Shown here: positions 20,078 through 29,585 of the stretch, one piece after another
Position numbering within the stretch: position 1 is the first letter of the stretch
Layout of the letters: every line of letters starts with the position of its first letter
NCBI RefSeq assembly: GCF_002135205.1
Contig: NZ_NEFZ01000005.1
Span: 1 to 64,000 of the forward strand
Direction of reading: 5' to 3'
DNA length: 64,000 nt
DNA from: Acinetobacter sp. ANC 4204
GTDB lineage: Bacteria; Pseudomonadota; Gammaproteobacteria; Pseudomonadales; Moraxellaceae
The notes under the pieces: model-generated
Database searches by the model: none
What the model was told of the DNA's origin: nothing
What the model saw: the letters and a program-made list of their open reading frames with translations, nothing else
Translations under genes and position numbers: made by a program

Positions 20078-20791
20078 TCAGTTTTTGTCAGCAGTGTTTG
20101 CCGATTGTCCTGAATTTGAAAATTCTTTTTGACACCATTGTTCAAATAAATGGCGTTTAAATTGGGGATAAATTTGCTCTGTGAATATGAGTGTTTGAAT
20201 CCGATCTAAACGAAAGTTTCTAAAGTCTTCTCGCAATTCACACCATGCAGCCAACAACATTTTGTCGTTAAAATACCCCAATGCAAAAGGCCATAATTGC
20301 CTATGCGAAATCTGTTTATGCTCATCAACATAATCAATCTGAATTTTAGTCTGTAAGCGAATTGCAACACGAACTTGTTCCACAATGGTTTGATCAACCT
20401 CAATCCATGAATGAATTGATTTTAGATAAGTATCATTTAAAAATTCTTGTTTTCTTTGTGGCAATACTGCTTTTAATTTACTTAATACTGAATGTGAAGC
20501 CTGCTGTAATGCATGATCAGGGATGGATTTAGCCCATTGTAATGCCAGATACATCGCTTCAATTTCTGACTCATCTAAACTCATTGGCGGCAGGAGAAAG
20601 TTTTCTTTCAATTGAAATCCTAAACCTGCACTTCCCTCAATATTGACCCCTTGATCACGTAAACTTTCGATATCCCGATACACACTTCGCACACTGATTT
20701 GCAAGTGCTCAGCCAAACATTGGGCTGTAACAGGATAACGCTGTTCCCGCAGATGCTGTAACAAATGAAGTAATCGAATAGAACGACTCAT
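20078..20791 (-). CDS. YafY-type transcriptional regulator (HTH plus WYL domain)
   Basis: 237 residues. The N-terminal DeoR-like helix-turn-helix (MSRSIRLLHLLQHL, then LAEHLQISVRSVYRDIESL) is followed by a WYL domain, recognisable in the IQIDYVDEHKQISHRQLWPFALGYFNDKMLLAAWCELREDFRNFRLDRI stretch (only the ends of which are diagnostic). WYL proteins sense small ligands or nucleic acids. It is likely to regulate itself and the adjacent GST gene. The ATG at 20791 is preferred over 20812 because MSRSIRLL is the usual start of this family. Confidence 0.85.
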   Translation of the reverse strand: MSRSIRLLHLLQHLREQRYPVTAQCLAEHLQISVRSVYRDIESLRDQGVNIEGSAGLGFQLKENFLLPPMSLDESEIEAMYLALQWAKSIPDHALQQASHSVLSKLKAVLPQRKQEFLNDTYLKSIHSWIEVDQTIVEQVRVAIRLQTKIQIDYVDEHKQISHRQLWPFALGYFNDKMLLAAWCELREDFRNFRLDRIQTLIFTEQIYPQFKRHLFEQWCQKEFSNSGQSANTADKN

Positions 20792-20864
20792 AGCGTATTT
20801 CTTGTTCTTCAAAATTAAGTTTAGGCATATATCCTTATACGCCTTGAAAAATGGTCAACTTTGC

Positions 20865-21533
20865 TTACGCCACATCGAAAGCCTTCAACTGCTGTCTTAA
20901 AAAATGATCCAAACTGGCTACATCATCTACAATCGTCAAAGGCTGATATTGTCTTAAGGTTTCAGGTGTATGCACACCATAGCTCACCCCAATTCTCGGC
21001 ATAGCAATATTACGTGCCATCTCCAAGTCATAACTGGTATCACCGACCATAATCGCGCGTTCAGCGGACACACCCGTTTCAGTTAAGATTTCTTCTAACA
21101 TCAAAGGATGTGGTTTGGACTTGGTTTCACTGGCAGCACGGGTTGCCACAAATAACGATTGACTCTGAGTCTGTGCCAACACTCGGTCTAAGCCTTTACG
21201 GCTTTTACCCGTTGCCACCGCCAACAATAACCCCGCTTCACGTAAGCCATTCAGCATGTCTGCAACACCATCAAACCAGACATCAGTTTTTGAGTTCGCT
21301 ACATAATGTTCTGCATAGCATTGCAAAATTTCAGTATGTAACTCAGGCACTTGAGGGAATAAACGCTGTGCAACCTCTGGCAAGCCTAAACCGATAATGC
21401 TTTTGGCATCTTCACGGGTGAGCGGTTGTGAAAATTGCTGTGCTGCAAATTGTAAACTCGCCACAATCTGCCCCACTGAATCAAATAATGTGCCATCCCA
21501 ATCAAAGATAATCAGTTCTACAGGTTTATTCAT
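20865..21533 (-). CDS. HAD-superfamily (subfamily IA) phosphatase, phosphoglycolate phosphatase-like
   Basis: 222 residues with the four HAD motifs: DWDGTLFDS with the Asp nucleophile, a Thr in VATGKSRKGL, a Lys in ETKSKPHP, and MVGDTSYDLEMA. The cap insert is of type C1. Its position downstream of rluC matches the Pseudomonas arrangement, in which the equivalent enzyme is a phosphatase of amino-sugar recycling or a phosphoglycolate phosphatase. The exact substrate cannot be told from sequence. The ATG at 21533 removes 16 non-HAD residues from the longest frame. Confidence 0.85.
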   Translation of the reverse strand: MNKPVELIIFDWDGTLFDSVGQIVASLQFAAQQFSQPLTREDAKSIIGLGLPEVAQRLFPQVPELHTEILQCYAEHYVANSKTDVWFDGVADMLNGLREAGLLLAVATGKSRKGLDRVLAQTQSQSLFVATRAASETKSKPHPLMLEEILTETGVSAERAIMVGDTSYDLEMARNIAMPRIGVSYGVHTPETLRQYQPLTIVDDVASLDHFLRQQLKAFDVA

Positions 21534-21593
21534 GCTGGGGTTCCAATATTTACTTTTATGAAAACAATTTACACAATGCATTTGCTAACGATG

Positions 21594-21692
21594 GCAACAG
21601 AAGTGTCGCCGTTGAGCTGATTTGCACTTCGCTTTACCACAGTATTTAAAGCGTGTTCAGGATGTTCTATCAGCTCAACAAAAGACTGTTGC
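21594..21692. repeat. Nested inverted repeats between rluC and the HAD gene
   Basis: Outer arms GCAACAG (21594-21600) and CTGTTGC (21686-21692) surround inner arms GTTGAGCTGAT (21611-21621) and ATCAGCTCAAC (21669-21679). It lies in a 270-base gap with no gene. The size and arm layout resemble a small structured or non-autonomous element, unrelated in sequence to the copies in the catabolic cluster. Confidence 0.55.
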
Positions 21693-21803
21693 TACTTTTC
21701 ATCTTTGAAAATTAAAGATGACCAATACAACATCATTTTAAATTAATCACAACCAACAAAAGCCATGTCTTTACCAATGCTCCTACAATGAAGTGGAAAA
21801 GGC

Positions 21804-22742
21804 TTAATCCTTCTTCTGTGCTCTTAACTGCGCCACAATACTCTGCATATCTTCAGGCAACGGCGCTTCAATCGTCTCATAACCAGGGATGTCTAAACGC
21901 ATCGCATGTAAACATAAACGACGTGGTTTCGGTCCCTTGTATTCTGTTTCATGACCATATTTATCATCCCCAACCAATGGATGACCGATACTTAAACCAT
22001 GCACACGAATTTGATGGGTACGCCCTGAAAGTGGCGAGGCATAGACTAAGGTTGCATGCATAAAGCGCTCAGCCACATTCCACTGCGTCTTAGACTCTTT
22101 ACCTTCACTCGATACACGTACACGACGCTCGCCATTAGACAACTCATAGCGGTGCAAAGGCGCATCAATTAACTGCTTGTCTAAACTCACCACACCTTTG
22201 ACGACAGCGGCGTAAGTTTTCTTAATTTTGTGTTCACGTAGCATGTCCTGTAAGCTTTTTAATACACTACGCTTTTTAGAAATCATCACCAAACCTGAGG
22301 TATCACGGTCAATACGATGAATCAGTTCTAAATATTTTTTACCTGTTGCCGCACGTAAGCCTTCAATCAGACCATAGGCCACACCACTGCCGCCATGTAC
22401 AGCAATTCCGGATGGCTTATTGACGACCATCAAGCCTTCATCTTCATACACCACACGGCTCAGCAAACTCTGTGCGACTTTGTCAGAAACAGGCGCCGCA
22501 TTTTCATCTTTTTGTTCATAGCGAATCGGGGCCACACGAATTTGGTCCCCAATCGACAGTTTAGTTTCTGCTTTTATACGCTTTTTATTGACCCGAACCT
22601 GACCTTCACGAATCAGACGATAAATACGACTTTTAGGCACACCTTTTAAACGGCTAAATAAAAAATTATCAATCCGTTGCCCTGCTTGATGCTCGTCCAC
22701 TTCAAACCACGTCACGTTTTGCCATTGTTGGGTAGAATTCAT
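21804..22742 (-). CDS. rluC: 23S rRNA pseudouridine synthase RluC
   Basis: Makes pseudouridines in helix regions of 23S rRNA (positions 955, 2504 and 2580 in E. coli). The 312 residues have an N-terminal S4 RNA-binding domain (GQRIDNFLFSRLKGVPKSRIYRLIREGQVRV) and the catalytic motif HRIDRDTSGLVM with its Asp. A late GRTHQIRVH motif completes the RluA/RluC family pattern. It is divergent from rne, as in many gammaproteobacteria. Confidence 0.94.
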   Translation of the reverse strand: MNSTQQWQNVTWFEVDEHQAGQRIDNFLFSRLKGVPKSRIYRLIREGQVRVNKKRIKAETKLSIGDQIRVAPIRYEQKDENAAPVSDKVAQSLLSRVVYEDEGLMVVNKPSGIAVHGGSGVAYGLIEGLRAATGKKYLELIHRIDRDTSGLVMISKKRSVLKSLQDMLREHKIKKTYAAVVKGVVSLDKQLIDAPLHRYELSNGERRVRVSSEGKESKTQWNVAERFMHATLVYASPLSGRTHQIRVHGLSIGHPLVGDDKYGHETEYKGPKPRRLCLHAMRLDIPGYETIEAPLPEDMQSIVAQLRAQKKD

Positions 22743-23499
22743 ACAGTTACTGCGACCTAAAAAATACGGAATTTGGATAAAAAATGACCACTTAGGCTAT
22801 GCTTTACACAAGAAAGACTAGCTTAGCCCATAGGCAGATGGTACAAGGTTTGATATAGTCAGCGCACGGATACCACCATAAGTGAGTTAAAAGCTTAATC
22901 ATTTCAATTTTAAATTGGATAATTAAGAAAAACTCAACTCAGCTTGGAACGGTCCCAAAAGAATTATGCCGACGCCGAAGGCTTATTATATCGGCAAAAC
23001 TGCAAACTGTTAGGTTTAATTGTGCATCTGCACATAAATCAGTTTGCCCCAAAAAAATATGTGACCAACCTCAAGTTGGTTTTTAAACGTAAACTGATAC
23101 ACATCAGATTAGTCGCTCCCTGATCTCGTATTCAGGCCACAGCGTTGATGCATATGGATCTGTACAGTTGTAAAGATACGATGATAATTCCGTATCAAGA
23201 CACCCTATCCAAAAAGAAGGGTTGCTCTTCGAGCAAATGTGACAGTGAAAGTTACTTACATCCAATGCACCGCTTGTCCGCCAGTGAAACGCGCAGGAGA
23301 CTTTAATCGTTTAAAGATTGAAGCCGTATTGCCATCATCAATATGTGAATCAAAACCGAAGCCGATCAAAAAGGCAGGTAATAAAACTCAGACCACAATC
23401 GGTTTATTTGAGATCTGAGCAAAATTGGTCCGTGATGTTTGATGTTCGCTACGTGTTTTAGCGATAATTTGTTGTGTATCACTATTAGGTGTTACACCC
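22743..23499 (+). promoter_or_regulatory. Long, structured rne upstream region with a terminator-like hairpin
   Basis: 757 bases separate the divergent rluC and rne starts. Bases 22968-23107 form a chain of hairpins: GCCGA/TCGGC (22968-22972 with 22991-22995); GCAAACTG/CAGTTTGC (23002-23009 with 23040-23047) enclosing TGTGCA/TGCACA (23021-23034); then ACCAAC/GTTGGT (23064-23080) followed directly by T5; then CTGAT/ATCAG (23094-23107). Another tight hairpin TTGCTC-TTC-GAGCAA is at 23222-23236. In enterobacteria the rne 5' leader folds into hairpins that RNase E binds to control its own message. A similar role here is inferred. Confidence 0.5.
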
Positions 23500-26400
23500 A
23501 TGAAACGTATGTTGATTAATGCAACACATGCCGAAGAAATTCGCGTTGCACTTGTCACTGGGCAGCGTCTTTACGATTTTGACTTAGAGAATCGTACCCG
23601 TGAACAAAAAAAATCTAATATCTATAAAGGTCACGTGACTCGCGTTGAACCTTCTTTAGAAGCTGTGTTTGTCGAATATGGTGCAGGACGTCAAGGCTTC
23701 TTGTCTATGCGCGAAATCGCAAACTCATATTATCAAGCAGACCCACGCCAAACTTCAAACATTCGCGAATTGATTACTGAAGGCACAGAGCTTTTGGTTC
23801 AAGTTGAGAAAGAAGAACGTGGCAACAAAGGGGCTGCCCTTTCTACCTTCATCTCTTTAGCGGGTCGCTATTTGGTACTCATGCCAAACAATCCAAAAGG
23901 TGGTGGTATTAGTCGTCAAATTTCAGGTTCTGTGCGTGACGAACTGAAAGAAATGTTGGCTTCACTCAATGTTCCACGTGGTATGAGCGTAATTGTTCGT
24001 ACCGCAGGGATTGGGCGTTCTCAAGAAGAACTACAGCTTGACCTACAACACTTACTCGATCTTTGGGCACAAATCCAAAACACAGCAAGTTCTGGTCCAT
24101 CACCAATGTTGGTTCATCAGGAAGCGGGCGTGGTGACACGTGCGATTCGTGATTATTTACGTGATGATGTTGCTGAAATCTTAATTGACTCAGAACAAGC
24201 CTATAACGAAGCGTATAACTTCGTGAAAGCAGTGATGCCTCGTCAAATCGACAAGTTAAAAACCTATACCTTGAATGAACCGTTATTTGCTCATTTTGGT
24301 ATCGAAAGCCAAATTCAAACAGCTTATGAACGTGAAGTGAAGTTGCCTTCTGGTGGTTCAATCGTGATTGACCAAACAGAAGCTTTGGTTTCTATTGATA
24401 TTAACTCTGCAAAATCAACCCGTGGTAGTGACGTTGAAGATACAGCGCTCAATACCAATCTTGAAGCAGCAGAAGAAATTGCACGTCAACTGCGTTTACG
24501 CGACATTGGTGGTTTAGTTGTCATCGACTTTATCGACATGACCAAAGACCGCAACCAACGTATGGTTGAGGCGAAACTTCGCGAAGCAACACAAAGCGAC
24601 CGTGCCCGTATCCAATTCGGTCAATTGTCTCGTTTTGGCTTGATGGAAATGAGCCGTCAACGTCTACGCCCTTCGCTTGAAGAAGCAACAGGTTATGTCT
24701 GCCCGCGCTGTCATGGCACAGGTATGGTTCGTGATCTACGTTCACTTTCACTTTCGATCATGCGTAAAGTCGAAGAAATTGCACTACGTGAACGTCATGG
24801 CGAAGTTCAAGTTGAAGTGCCTGTTGAAATTGCAGCCTTCTTATTGAATGAAAAGCGTCACACTCTAGTTTACCTAGAGCAAACCTCTGGTGTTCGTGTG
24901 ACCGTGCTTCCACACCCACACTTAGAAACACCACATTACGAAATTTCGTATAACCCTGAAGGCTTTGCACCAACCAGTTATGAACGTACAGAAGCAACGC
25001 GTTCAAGCGAAAAAGAGTTGGGCTACGAGTCATCAGAATGGCATTTGGATGGTGCAGATCACGCACATCAACACGCCGCTCCAGCAGTGCCTGCACAACA
25101 AGAAAAAGGCAATAAAAAGCAACGTAATAATAACCCGCAACAAACAGCTCAACCTGCTCCAGCACCGTCTGTAGCATCAAGCAGCCCATGTGCTTGGTTA
25201 GAAAACTTGTTTGTACAAAAACAAGCTGCAACTGTTGATCAATCACGCTCTGCAAACAATGCTGCTGCGGCCATTGAACAAATGGTCAATGGTGGTGCGG
25301 TCAGTCGCGGCCAATTTGGTCAAGTTGCCGTCCCAACAGTAACAACACCAAGCAATAACGCGTACATGACTTCTGCTCCTGTACATGCAAAATCTGAACA
25401 CCGTGAAGAGAAGCATGTCGAGAAAGAGGAACGCGGTACACGCCACAATAAAAAGCGTTCTAAACATAAAGAGCCACGCGAGCAAAATGCACAACATGAA
25501 AACCAAGTTCATGAAGAAATTGTGCAAGTGCCACGTCAAGAGCAACAACGTCAAGATCGTTATGAACAACGTTCTGAGCGTAACGAGCAACAACGCCAAG
25601 ACCGTGACCGTCCTGAGCGTAGTGAACAGCAACGCCAAGAACCGCGTGAAAACAAGCGTTCATCACGTCGCCAACACGGTGAACAACAGCAAAGTAATGA
25701 TGTTCAAAATGAACAACAAAATACAATGCCACGTCGTGACCGTCGCAACCAACCACGTCCAGAGCGTCCAAATCGCCACCGCGACCCAAGCGTCCTGAAC
25801 GAGCAAGCGGTTGAAACAGCGCCAGTGGTCGCTCAAGAACCTCAACTCAAAGTTGAGCTGATTGAAGCACCTCGTCAAGAGATGATCACAACAGCACATG
25901 TGGTCAATGTCGATCAAGCGCAAAGTGAAATCGTGGCGTTAACACCAGCTCAAACGACAACTGAAACCAAGCCTCAGCAAACTGCTGTTGTGAAAGCAGA
26001 GGTTGATCTAAAAGCAGAGACGGTTGAACCAGCAAAAGCACCTGAGGTTGTAGAAGCTCCAGCTGAACACCACGCAGAGCAGAAACCACGTGAAAGCGTA
26101 AAACGTGCCAGCAATGATCCACGTCAACGCCGTCGCCAACAACGCGCTGCCCAGGCACAGCAAGCTGAAGCACCGAAACTCACACCTTCACAGGTACCAA
26201 CGTTAGGACAGTACACCATCAGCAGCTTGATTCGTCATGTCTATGGTGAAGACTGTTCAGTGTTGATTGAGCAATTTGGCTTAATTCCAACCTTCAACCG
26301 TGCCCTTCAGAAATTTACTGAAGAGTATGCTGCAACGTTAAGCAAAACAGCTTCAACGCCTGCTGTAGAAGCTGAGAAAAAACCTGTCACACGTGATGTT

Positions 26401-26952
26401 GAAGTTGCCAAAGCACAACCTGAAGCAGAACCTGTTGCAGTCTTGGACTTAACACCACCAAAGCCTGAGTCAGAAAAGCGTGTTGCAAATGACCCTCGCG
26501 AGCGTCGTCGTTTAGCAAAACTTGCTGCTGAACAAGCCTTGGATCAAGTGAAACAAGCACGTGAAACTGCACCTGTTGCTGATGTGACCGCTCCTGAAGA
26601 AACTGTTGCAGTTGCGCAAGTGGAGGCACCTGAAGCTCAAGTCGAAGAAACTCCCGTAGTTGAAACGACTCAGGAAAGCCCTGTTGAAGCTGAGGCTCAA
26701 TCTGAAAACACAGTTGTGACAGCAGTCGCTGAAACAGCTGAGGCCGAACCTAAAGCGCCAGTAGTTGAAGAAGCACCAGTTGTAGCACCAACTAAAGCGC
26801 CAAAAGCTGCGAAAATAACTGAAGATACAGCAGAGAAAGCTGAAACTTCAGCAGAAGCTGACGAATCAGATAAGTCTGATAAAGACAAGCCAGTTCGTCC
26901 GCGTCGTCCACGTGGGCGTCCACCGAAAAAGGCCAGTCCAACTGAGTCGTAA
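23500..26952 (+). CDS. rne: Ribonuclease E
   Basis: The main endoribonuclease of mRNA decay and rRNA/tRNA processing and the scaffold of the degradosome. The 1150-residue protein begins [19 protein letters not shown] and has the S1 domain in its first 125 residues. The catalytic Asp residues are at about 300 (SIDINSAK) and 343 (VVIDFIDM), and the zinc-link is C401-P-R-C404. Beyond about 520 the sequence is a long, low-complexity C-terminal region: Arg/Glu/Gln-rich RNA-binding stretches at about 625-770, then Ala/Glu/Val/Pro-rich linkers. Two KR-x2-NDPR-x-RRR motifs occur at about 868-879 and 993-1003. The end is an Arg/Pro-rich basic tail. The upstream leader is structured. Confidence 0.96.
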   Translation: MKRMLINATHAEEIRVALVTGQRLYDFDLENRTREQKKSNIYKGHVTRVEPSLEAVFVEYGAGRQGFLSMREIANSYYQADPRQTSNIRELITEGTELLVQVEKEERGNKGAALSTFISLAGRYLVLMPNNPKGGGISRQISGSVRDELKEMLASLNVPRGMSVIVRTAGIGRSQEELQLDLQHLLDLWAQIQNTASSGPSPMLVHQEAGVVTRAIRDYLRDDVAEILIDSEQAYNEAYNFVKAVMPRQIDKLKTYTLNEPLFAHFGIESQIQTAYEREVKLPSGGSIVIDQTEALVSIDINSAKSTRGSDVEDTALNTNLEAAEEIARQLRLRDIGGLVVIDFIDMTKDRNQRMVEAKLREATQSDRARIQFGQLSRFGLMEMSRQRLRPSLEEATGYVCPRCHGTGMVRDLRSLSLSIMRKVEEIALRERHGEVQVEVPVEIAAFLLNEKRHTLVYLEQTSGVRVTVLPHPHLETPHYEISYNPEGFAPTSYERTEATRSSEKELGYESSEWHLDGADHAHQHAAPAVPAQQEKGNKKQRNNNPQQTAQPAPAPSVASSSPCAWLENLFVQKQAATVDQSRSANNAAAAIEQMVNGGAVSRGQFGQVAVPTVTTPSNNAYMTSAPVHAKSEHREEKHVEKEERGTRHNKKRSKHKEPREQNAQHENQVHEEIVQVPRQEQQRQDRYEQRSERNEQQRQDRDRPERSEQQRQEPRENKRSSRRQHGEQQQSNDVQNEQQNTMPRRDRRNQPRPERPNRHRDPSVLNEQAVETAPVVAQEPQLKVELIEAPRQEMITTAHVVNVDQAQSEIVALTPAQTTTETKPQQTAVVKAEVDLKAETVEPAKAPEVVEAPAEHHAEQKPRESVKRASNDPRQRRRQQRAAQAQQAEAPKLTPSQVPTLGQYTISSLIRHVYGEDCSVLIEQFGLIPTFNRALQKFTEEYAATLSKTASTPAVEAEKKPVTRDVEVAKAQPEAEPVAVLDLTPPKPESEKRVANDPRERRRLAKLAAEQALDQVKQARETAPVADVTAPEETVAVAQVEAPEAQVEETPVVETTQESPVEAEAQSENTVVTAVAETAEAEPKAPVVEEAPVVAPTKAPKAAKITEDTAEKAETSAEADESDKSDKDKPVRPRRPRGRPPKKASPTES

Positions 26953-26975
26953 TTCGCCTTAGAGCTGTAAATTTT

Positions 26976-27007
26976 AAAAACCTAGTCATGCCAGTGGCTA
27001 GGTTTTT
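26976..27007 (+). terminator. rne terminator
   Basis: AAAAACCTAG (26976-26985) pairs with CTAGGTTTTT (26998-27007) around a 12-base loop and is followed by more T, 23 bases after the rne stop. Confidence 0.85.
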
Positions 27008-27122
27008 TTGTTATTTTTGTCGGATTAGGTTGATTGCACTAGACTGAAAAGATTAAAAGAACAAGTGTATAAACTGAGCACTACTCAAACGCATTGGATT
27101 GCATAAAATAATTAGGATTCAT

Positions 27123-28964
27123 ATGAGCCAACACCCATCTCATGACCTCATTGGTATCACCGACGTTGCAGCAAAACTTCCCCAATTCATCAGTAAAGTC
27201 CCCAACTTACTCAGTGGATTAAAGCAAGCATATTTACGTACGCCGAACACCCCGACAGGACTGGGCATTGCTTTTGAAAAAGCAGTGAAACGTAATCCAT
27301 TAGGTCTAGCTTTAGTTTTTGAAGATCAAAAATTTAGTTACCAAGCGCTGAATGAATGGGCAAATCAGATTGGACACTACTATTTATCTATTGGGGCAAA
27401 AAAAGGCGATGTCATCACTGTGATGATTGAAAACCGCCCTGAACTAGTGGCAACCGTAATTGCCCTAGCAAAAATTGGAGTGACCACTGCTCTTGTAAAT
27501 ACCTCGCAAGTCGGCAAAGTTTTGGCCCATAGCATTAATCTGGTGAACCCAATTGCCGTCATCGTAGGTGAGGAATGCCGTGCGGTGGTTGATGAAATCC
27601 GCCAAGATTTAAATGTTCCGACCGATCGCTTCTACTGGTTTGCCGACCAAGAAACACAAAAAGAAGCAGCTCATGCCCCAAAAGGTTTTAGTAACCTTGC
27701 TGAAAAAATTGATACCTTCGCCAAATTTAATACACCAACCACGAACAGTGTCATAGGTAAAGACGGCTTATTTTATATTTATACTTCGGGCACAACTGGC
27801 CTACCTAAAGCGGTTATTTTCACACATAGTCGCTGGACATTGGCTTATGGTACTTATGGTCACGTGCTTAACCTTGGCCCAGATGATGTCATGTATGTCA
27901 CCTTGCCGCTGTATCATGCGACAGGCATTGTGGTGTGTTGGTGCGGTGTAATTGCAGGGGCTGGAACCTTGGCTTTGCGTCGTAAATATTCCACCTCTGC
28001 ATTTTGGAAAGACGTACAAAAGTTTGATGCTTCAGCAATTGGCTATGTCGGTGAGCTGTGTCGCTACCTCATGGATGCACCGCCATCTGAGCTAGAAAAA
28101 GGCCATCGTGTTACTAAAATGATCGGTAATGGTATGCGCCCCAATATTTGGGATAAATTCAAGCAACGCTTTGGTATTGAAGAAATTTTAGAACTTTATG
28201 CCTCAAGCGAAGGTAATGTCGGCTTTAGCAATGTTTTTAACTTTGACAATACTGTCGGTTTCTCACCAACTCCTTATGCCATTATTCAGTTTGATAAAGA
28301 GAAAAATGCACCGATACATGATGATGAAGGCCACTGCATCAAAGTCAAAAAAGGGGAAGTAGGCTTACTGATTGGAAAAATTACCCGTCGCTCCCCTTTC
28401 GATGGCTATACTGACCCTGAAAAAAATAAATCGGTAATTTTAAAAGGCGTTTTCAAGTCTGGAGATGCCTATTTCAACACTGGTGACTTGGTCCGTGATA
28501 TTGGCTTCCGCCATGCTCAATTTGTAGATCGCTTAGGTGATACTTTCCGCTGGAAAGGTGAAAATGTGTCTACAACTGAAGTAGAAAACATGGTTTGCGA
28601 ATATGACAAAATTACAGAAGCAGTCGTCTACGGTGTTGAAATACCGAACACCAACGGTCGTGCGGGGATGGCTGCAATTACGCTAACAGACGGGGCTGAA
28701 CTCAATACGCAAGACTTAGCGCAAATGTTTGCCACATTTAAAAAATGTCTTCCAGCTTATGCTGTACCCGTCTTTTTACGCATACAAAAACAGGTCGAAA
28801 CGACAGGTACATTTAAATACCAAAAAAGTAAACTCAAAGAGCAGGCTTTTGACCCAGCCAAAACCAGCGAACGCTTATTGGTTTTACTTCCAAACAGCAG
28901 TGCATATACAGATATCACACAGGAAGTCTTTGATAATATTCAAGCCTACCAGTATCGGTTCTAA
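27123..28964 (+). CDS. Long-chain acyl-CoA synthetase, FATP/VLACS type
   Basis: Activates long-chain or very-long-chain fatty acids to acyl-CoA through an acyl-AMP intermediate. The 613-residue protein has the AMP-binding loop YIYTSGTTGLPKAV near residue 217, the second motif YASSEGNVGF and FNTGDLVRD, typical of the fatty-acid transport protein branch rather than FadD. The ATG at 27123 has AGGA five bases upstream; an in-frame TTG at 27099 lacks support. Downstream of rne with its own terminator hairpin. Confidence 0.9.
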   Translation: MSQHPSHDLIGITDVAAKLPQFISKVPNLLSGLKQAYLRTPNTPTGLGIAFEKAVKRNPLGLALVFEDQKFSYQALNEWANQIGHYYLSIGAKKGDVITVMIENRPELVATVIALAKIGVTTALVNTSQVGKVLAHSINLVNPIAVIVGEECRAVVDEIRQDLNVPTDRFYWFADQETQKEAAHAPKGFSNLAEKIDTFAKFNTPTTNSVIGKDGLFYIYTSGTTGLPKAVIFTHSRWTLAYGTYGHVLNLGPDDVMYVTLPLYHATGIVVCWCGVIAGAGTLALRRKYSTSAFWKDVQKFDASAIGYVGELCRYLMDAPPSELEKGHRVTKMIGNGMRPNIWDKFKQRFGIEEILELYASSEGNVGFSNVFNFDNTVGFSPTPYAIIQFDKEKNAPIHDDEGHCIKVKKGEVGLLIGKITRRSPFDGYTDPEKNKSVILKGVFKSGDAYFNTGDLVRDIGFRHAQFVDRLGDTFRWKGENVSTTEVENMVCEYDKITEAVVYGVEIPNTNGRAGMAAITLTDGAELNTQDLAQMFATFKKCLPAYAVPVFLRIQKQVETTGTFKYQKSKLKEQAFDPAKTSERLLVLLPNSSAYTDITQEVFDNIQAYQYRF

Positions 28965-28992
28965 GTTCAAATTGTTTGTTTTTTAACTTGAT

Positions 28993-29046
28993 AATCGCAA
29001 ATTTGTTGTATTTATAATCAAACATCAACAAGTTTGCGATTTTTTA
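28993..29046 (+). terminator. Terminator of the acyl-CoA synthetase gene
   Basis: A 16-base arm at 28993-29008 (AATCGCAAATTTGTTG) pairs with 29026-29041, with one mismatch, and runs into T6. Confidence 0.85.
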
Positions 29047-29047
29047 C

Positions 29048-29075
29048 TTGCGCTAGATGCATATCTTGCTACAAT
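29048..29075 (+). promoter_or_regulatory. Candidate promoter of the tRNA-Lys genes
   Basis: TTGCGC (29048-29053), a 16-base spacer and TACAAT (29070-29075), with the first tRNA 19 bases further on. It overlaps the end of the preceding terminator. Read by eye only. Confidence 0.5.
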
Positions 29076-29094
29076 ACGCTCCATCAAATGATAT

Positions 29095-29170
29095 GGGTCG
29101 TTAGCTCAGCTGGTAGAGCAGCGGACTTTTAATCCGTTGGTCCCGCGTTCGAATCGCGGACGACCCACCA
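29095..29170 (+). tRNA. tRNA-Lys (anticodon UUU), copy 1
   Basis: 76 bases including an encoded CCA. The acceptor arms GGGTCGT and ACGACCC pair perfectly. The D arm holds AGCTCAGCTGGTAGAGC, the anticodon loop is CTTTTAA and the T arm is GTTCGAATC. The anticodon TTT reads Lys codons. Confidence 0.97.
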
Positions 29171-29189
29171 CTTCTTTGATACCCTTGAT

Positions 29190-29265
29190 GGGTCGTTAGC
29201 TCAGCTGGTAGAGCAGCGGACTTTTAATCCGTTGGTCCCGCGTTCGAATCGCGGACGACCCACCA
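29190..29265 (+). tRNA. tRNA-Lys (anticodon UUU), copy 2
   Basis: Identical to the first copy over all 76 bases, with encoded CCA. It follows copy 1 by 19 bases, so the two are very probably co-transcribed. Confidence 0.97.
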
Positions 29266-29364
29266 TCTTTTTGTAAAATCTGGTTTTACAAACCTGCTCA
29301 GGTTCGAATGCTTTAAAATCCTTTTTTAAACTTTCAGCGAATATTTCTTCGTACACCTTGCTCA

Positions 29365-29440
29365 GGGTCGTTAGCTCAGCTGGTAGAGCAGCGGACTTTT
29401 AATCCGTTGGTCCCGCGTTCGAATCGCGGACGACCCACCA
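29365..29440 (+). tRNA. tRNA-Lys (anticodon UUU), copy 3
   Basis: Identical to copies 1 and 2, with encoded CCA, 99 bases after copy 2. No obvious terminator lies between it and copy 2. The 145 bases from 29441 to the next gene hold nothing I can name. Confidence 0.97.
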
Positions 29441-29585
29441 TTTATCTAAATCCTTTCTTATAATTCTTCAATAGTGCTTCATATATTCAGCATTATCTTC
29501 AAAGAACAATCTCTCCTTTTACGATATATCTCAGTATCAACAAAGACTCTGCTTTAGCAAATAAATGACCATAGAATACAATATC

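Noticed and set aside
23966-26989. Many long antisense and shifted frames inside rne
   Set aside because: RNase E is low-complexity and Arg/Gln/Glu-rich, so both strands stay open by composition. The rne frame is well supported and no other frame shows a start with a ribosome site or a family motif.
29095-29440. tRNA-Lys array as a DNA repeat or attachment site
   Set aside because: The identity is fully explained by three functional tRNA genes, and no partial tRNA end or integrase lies nearby.
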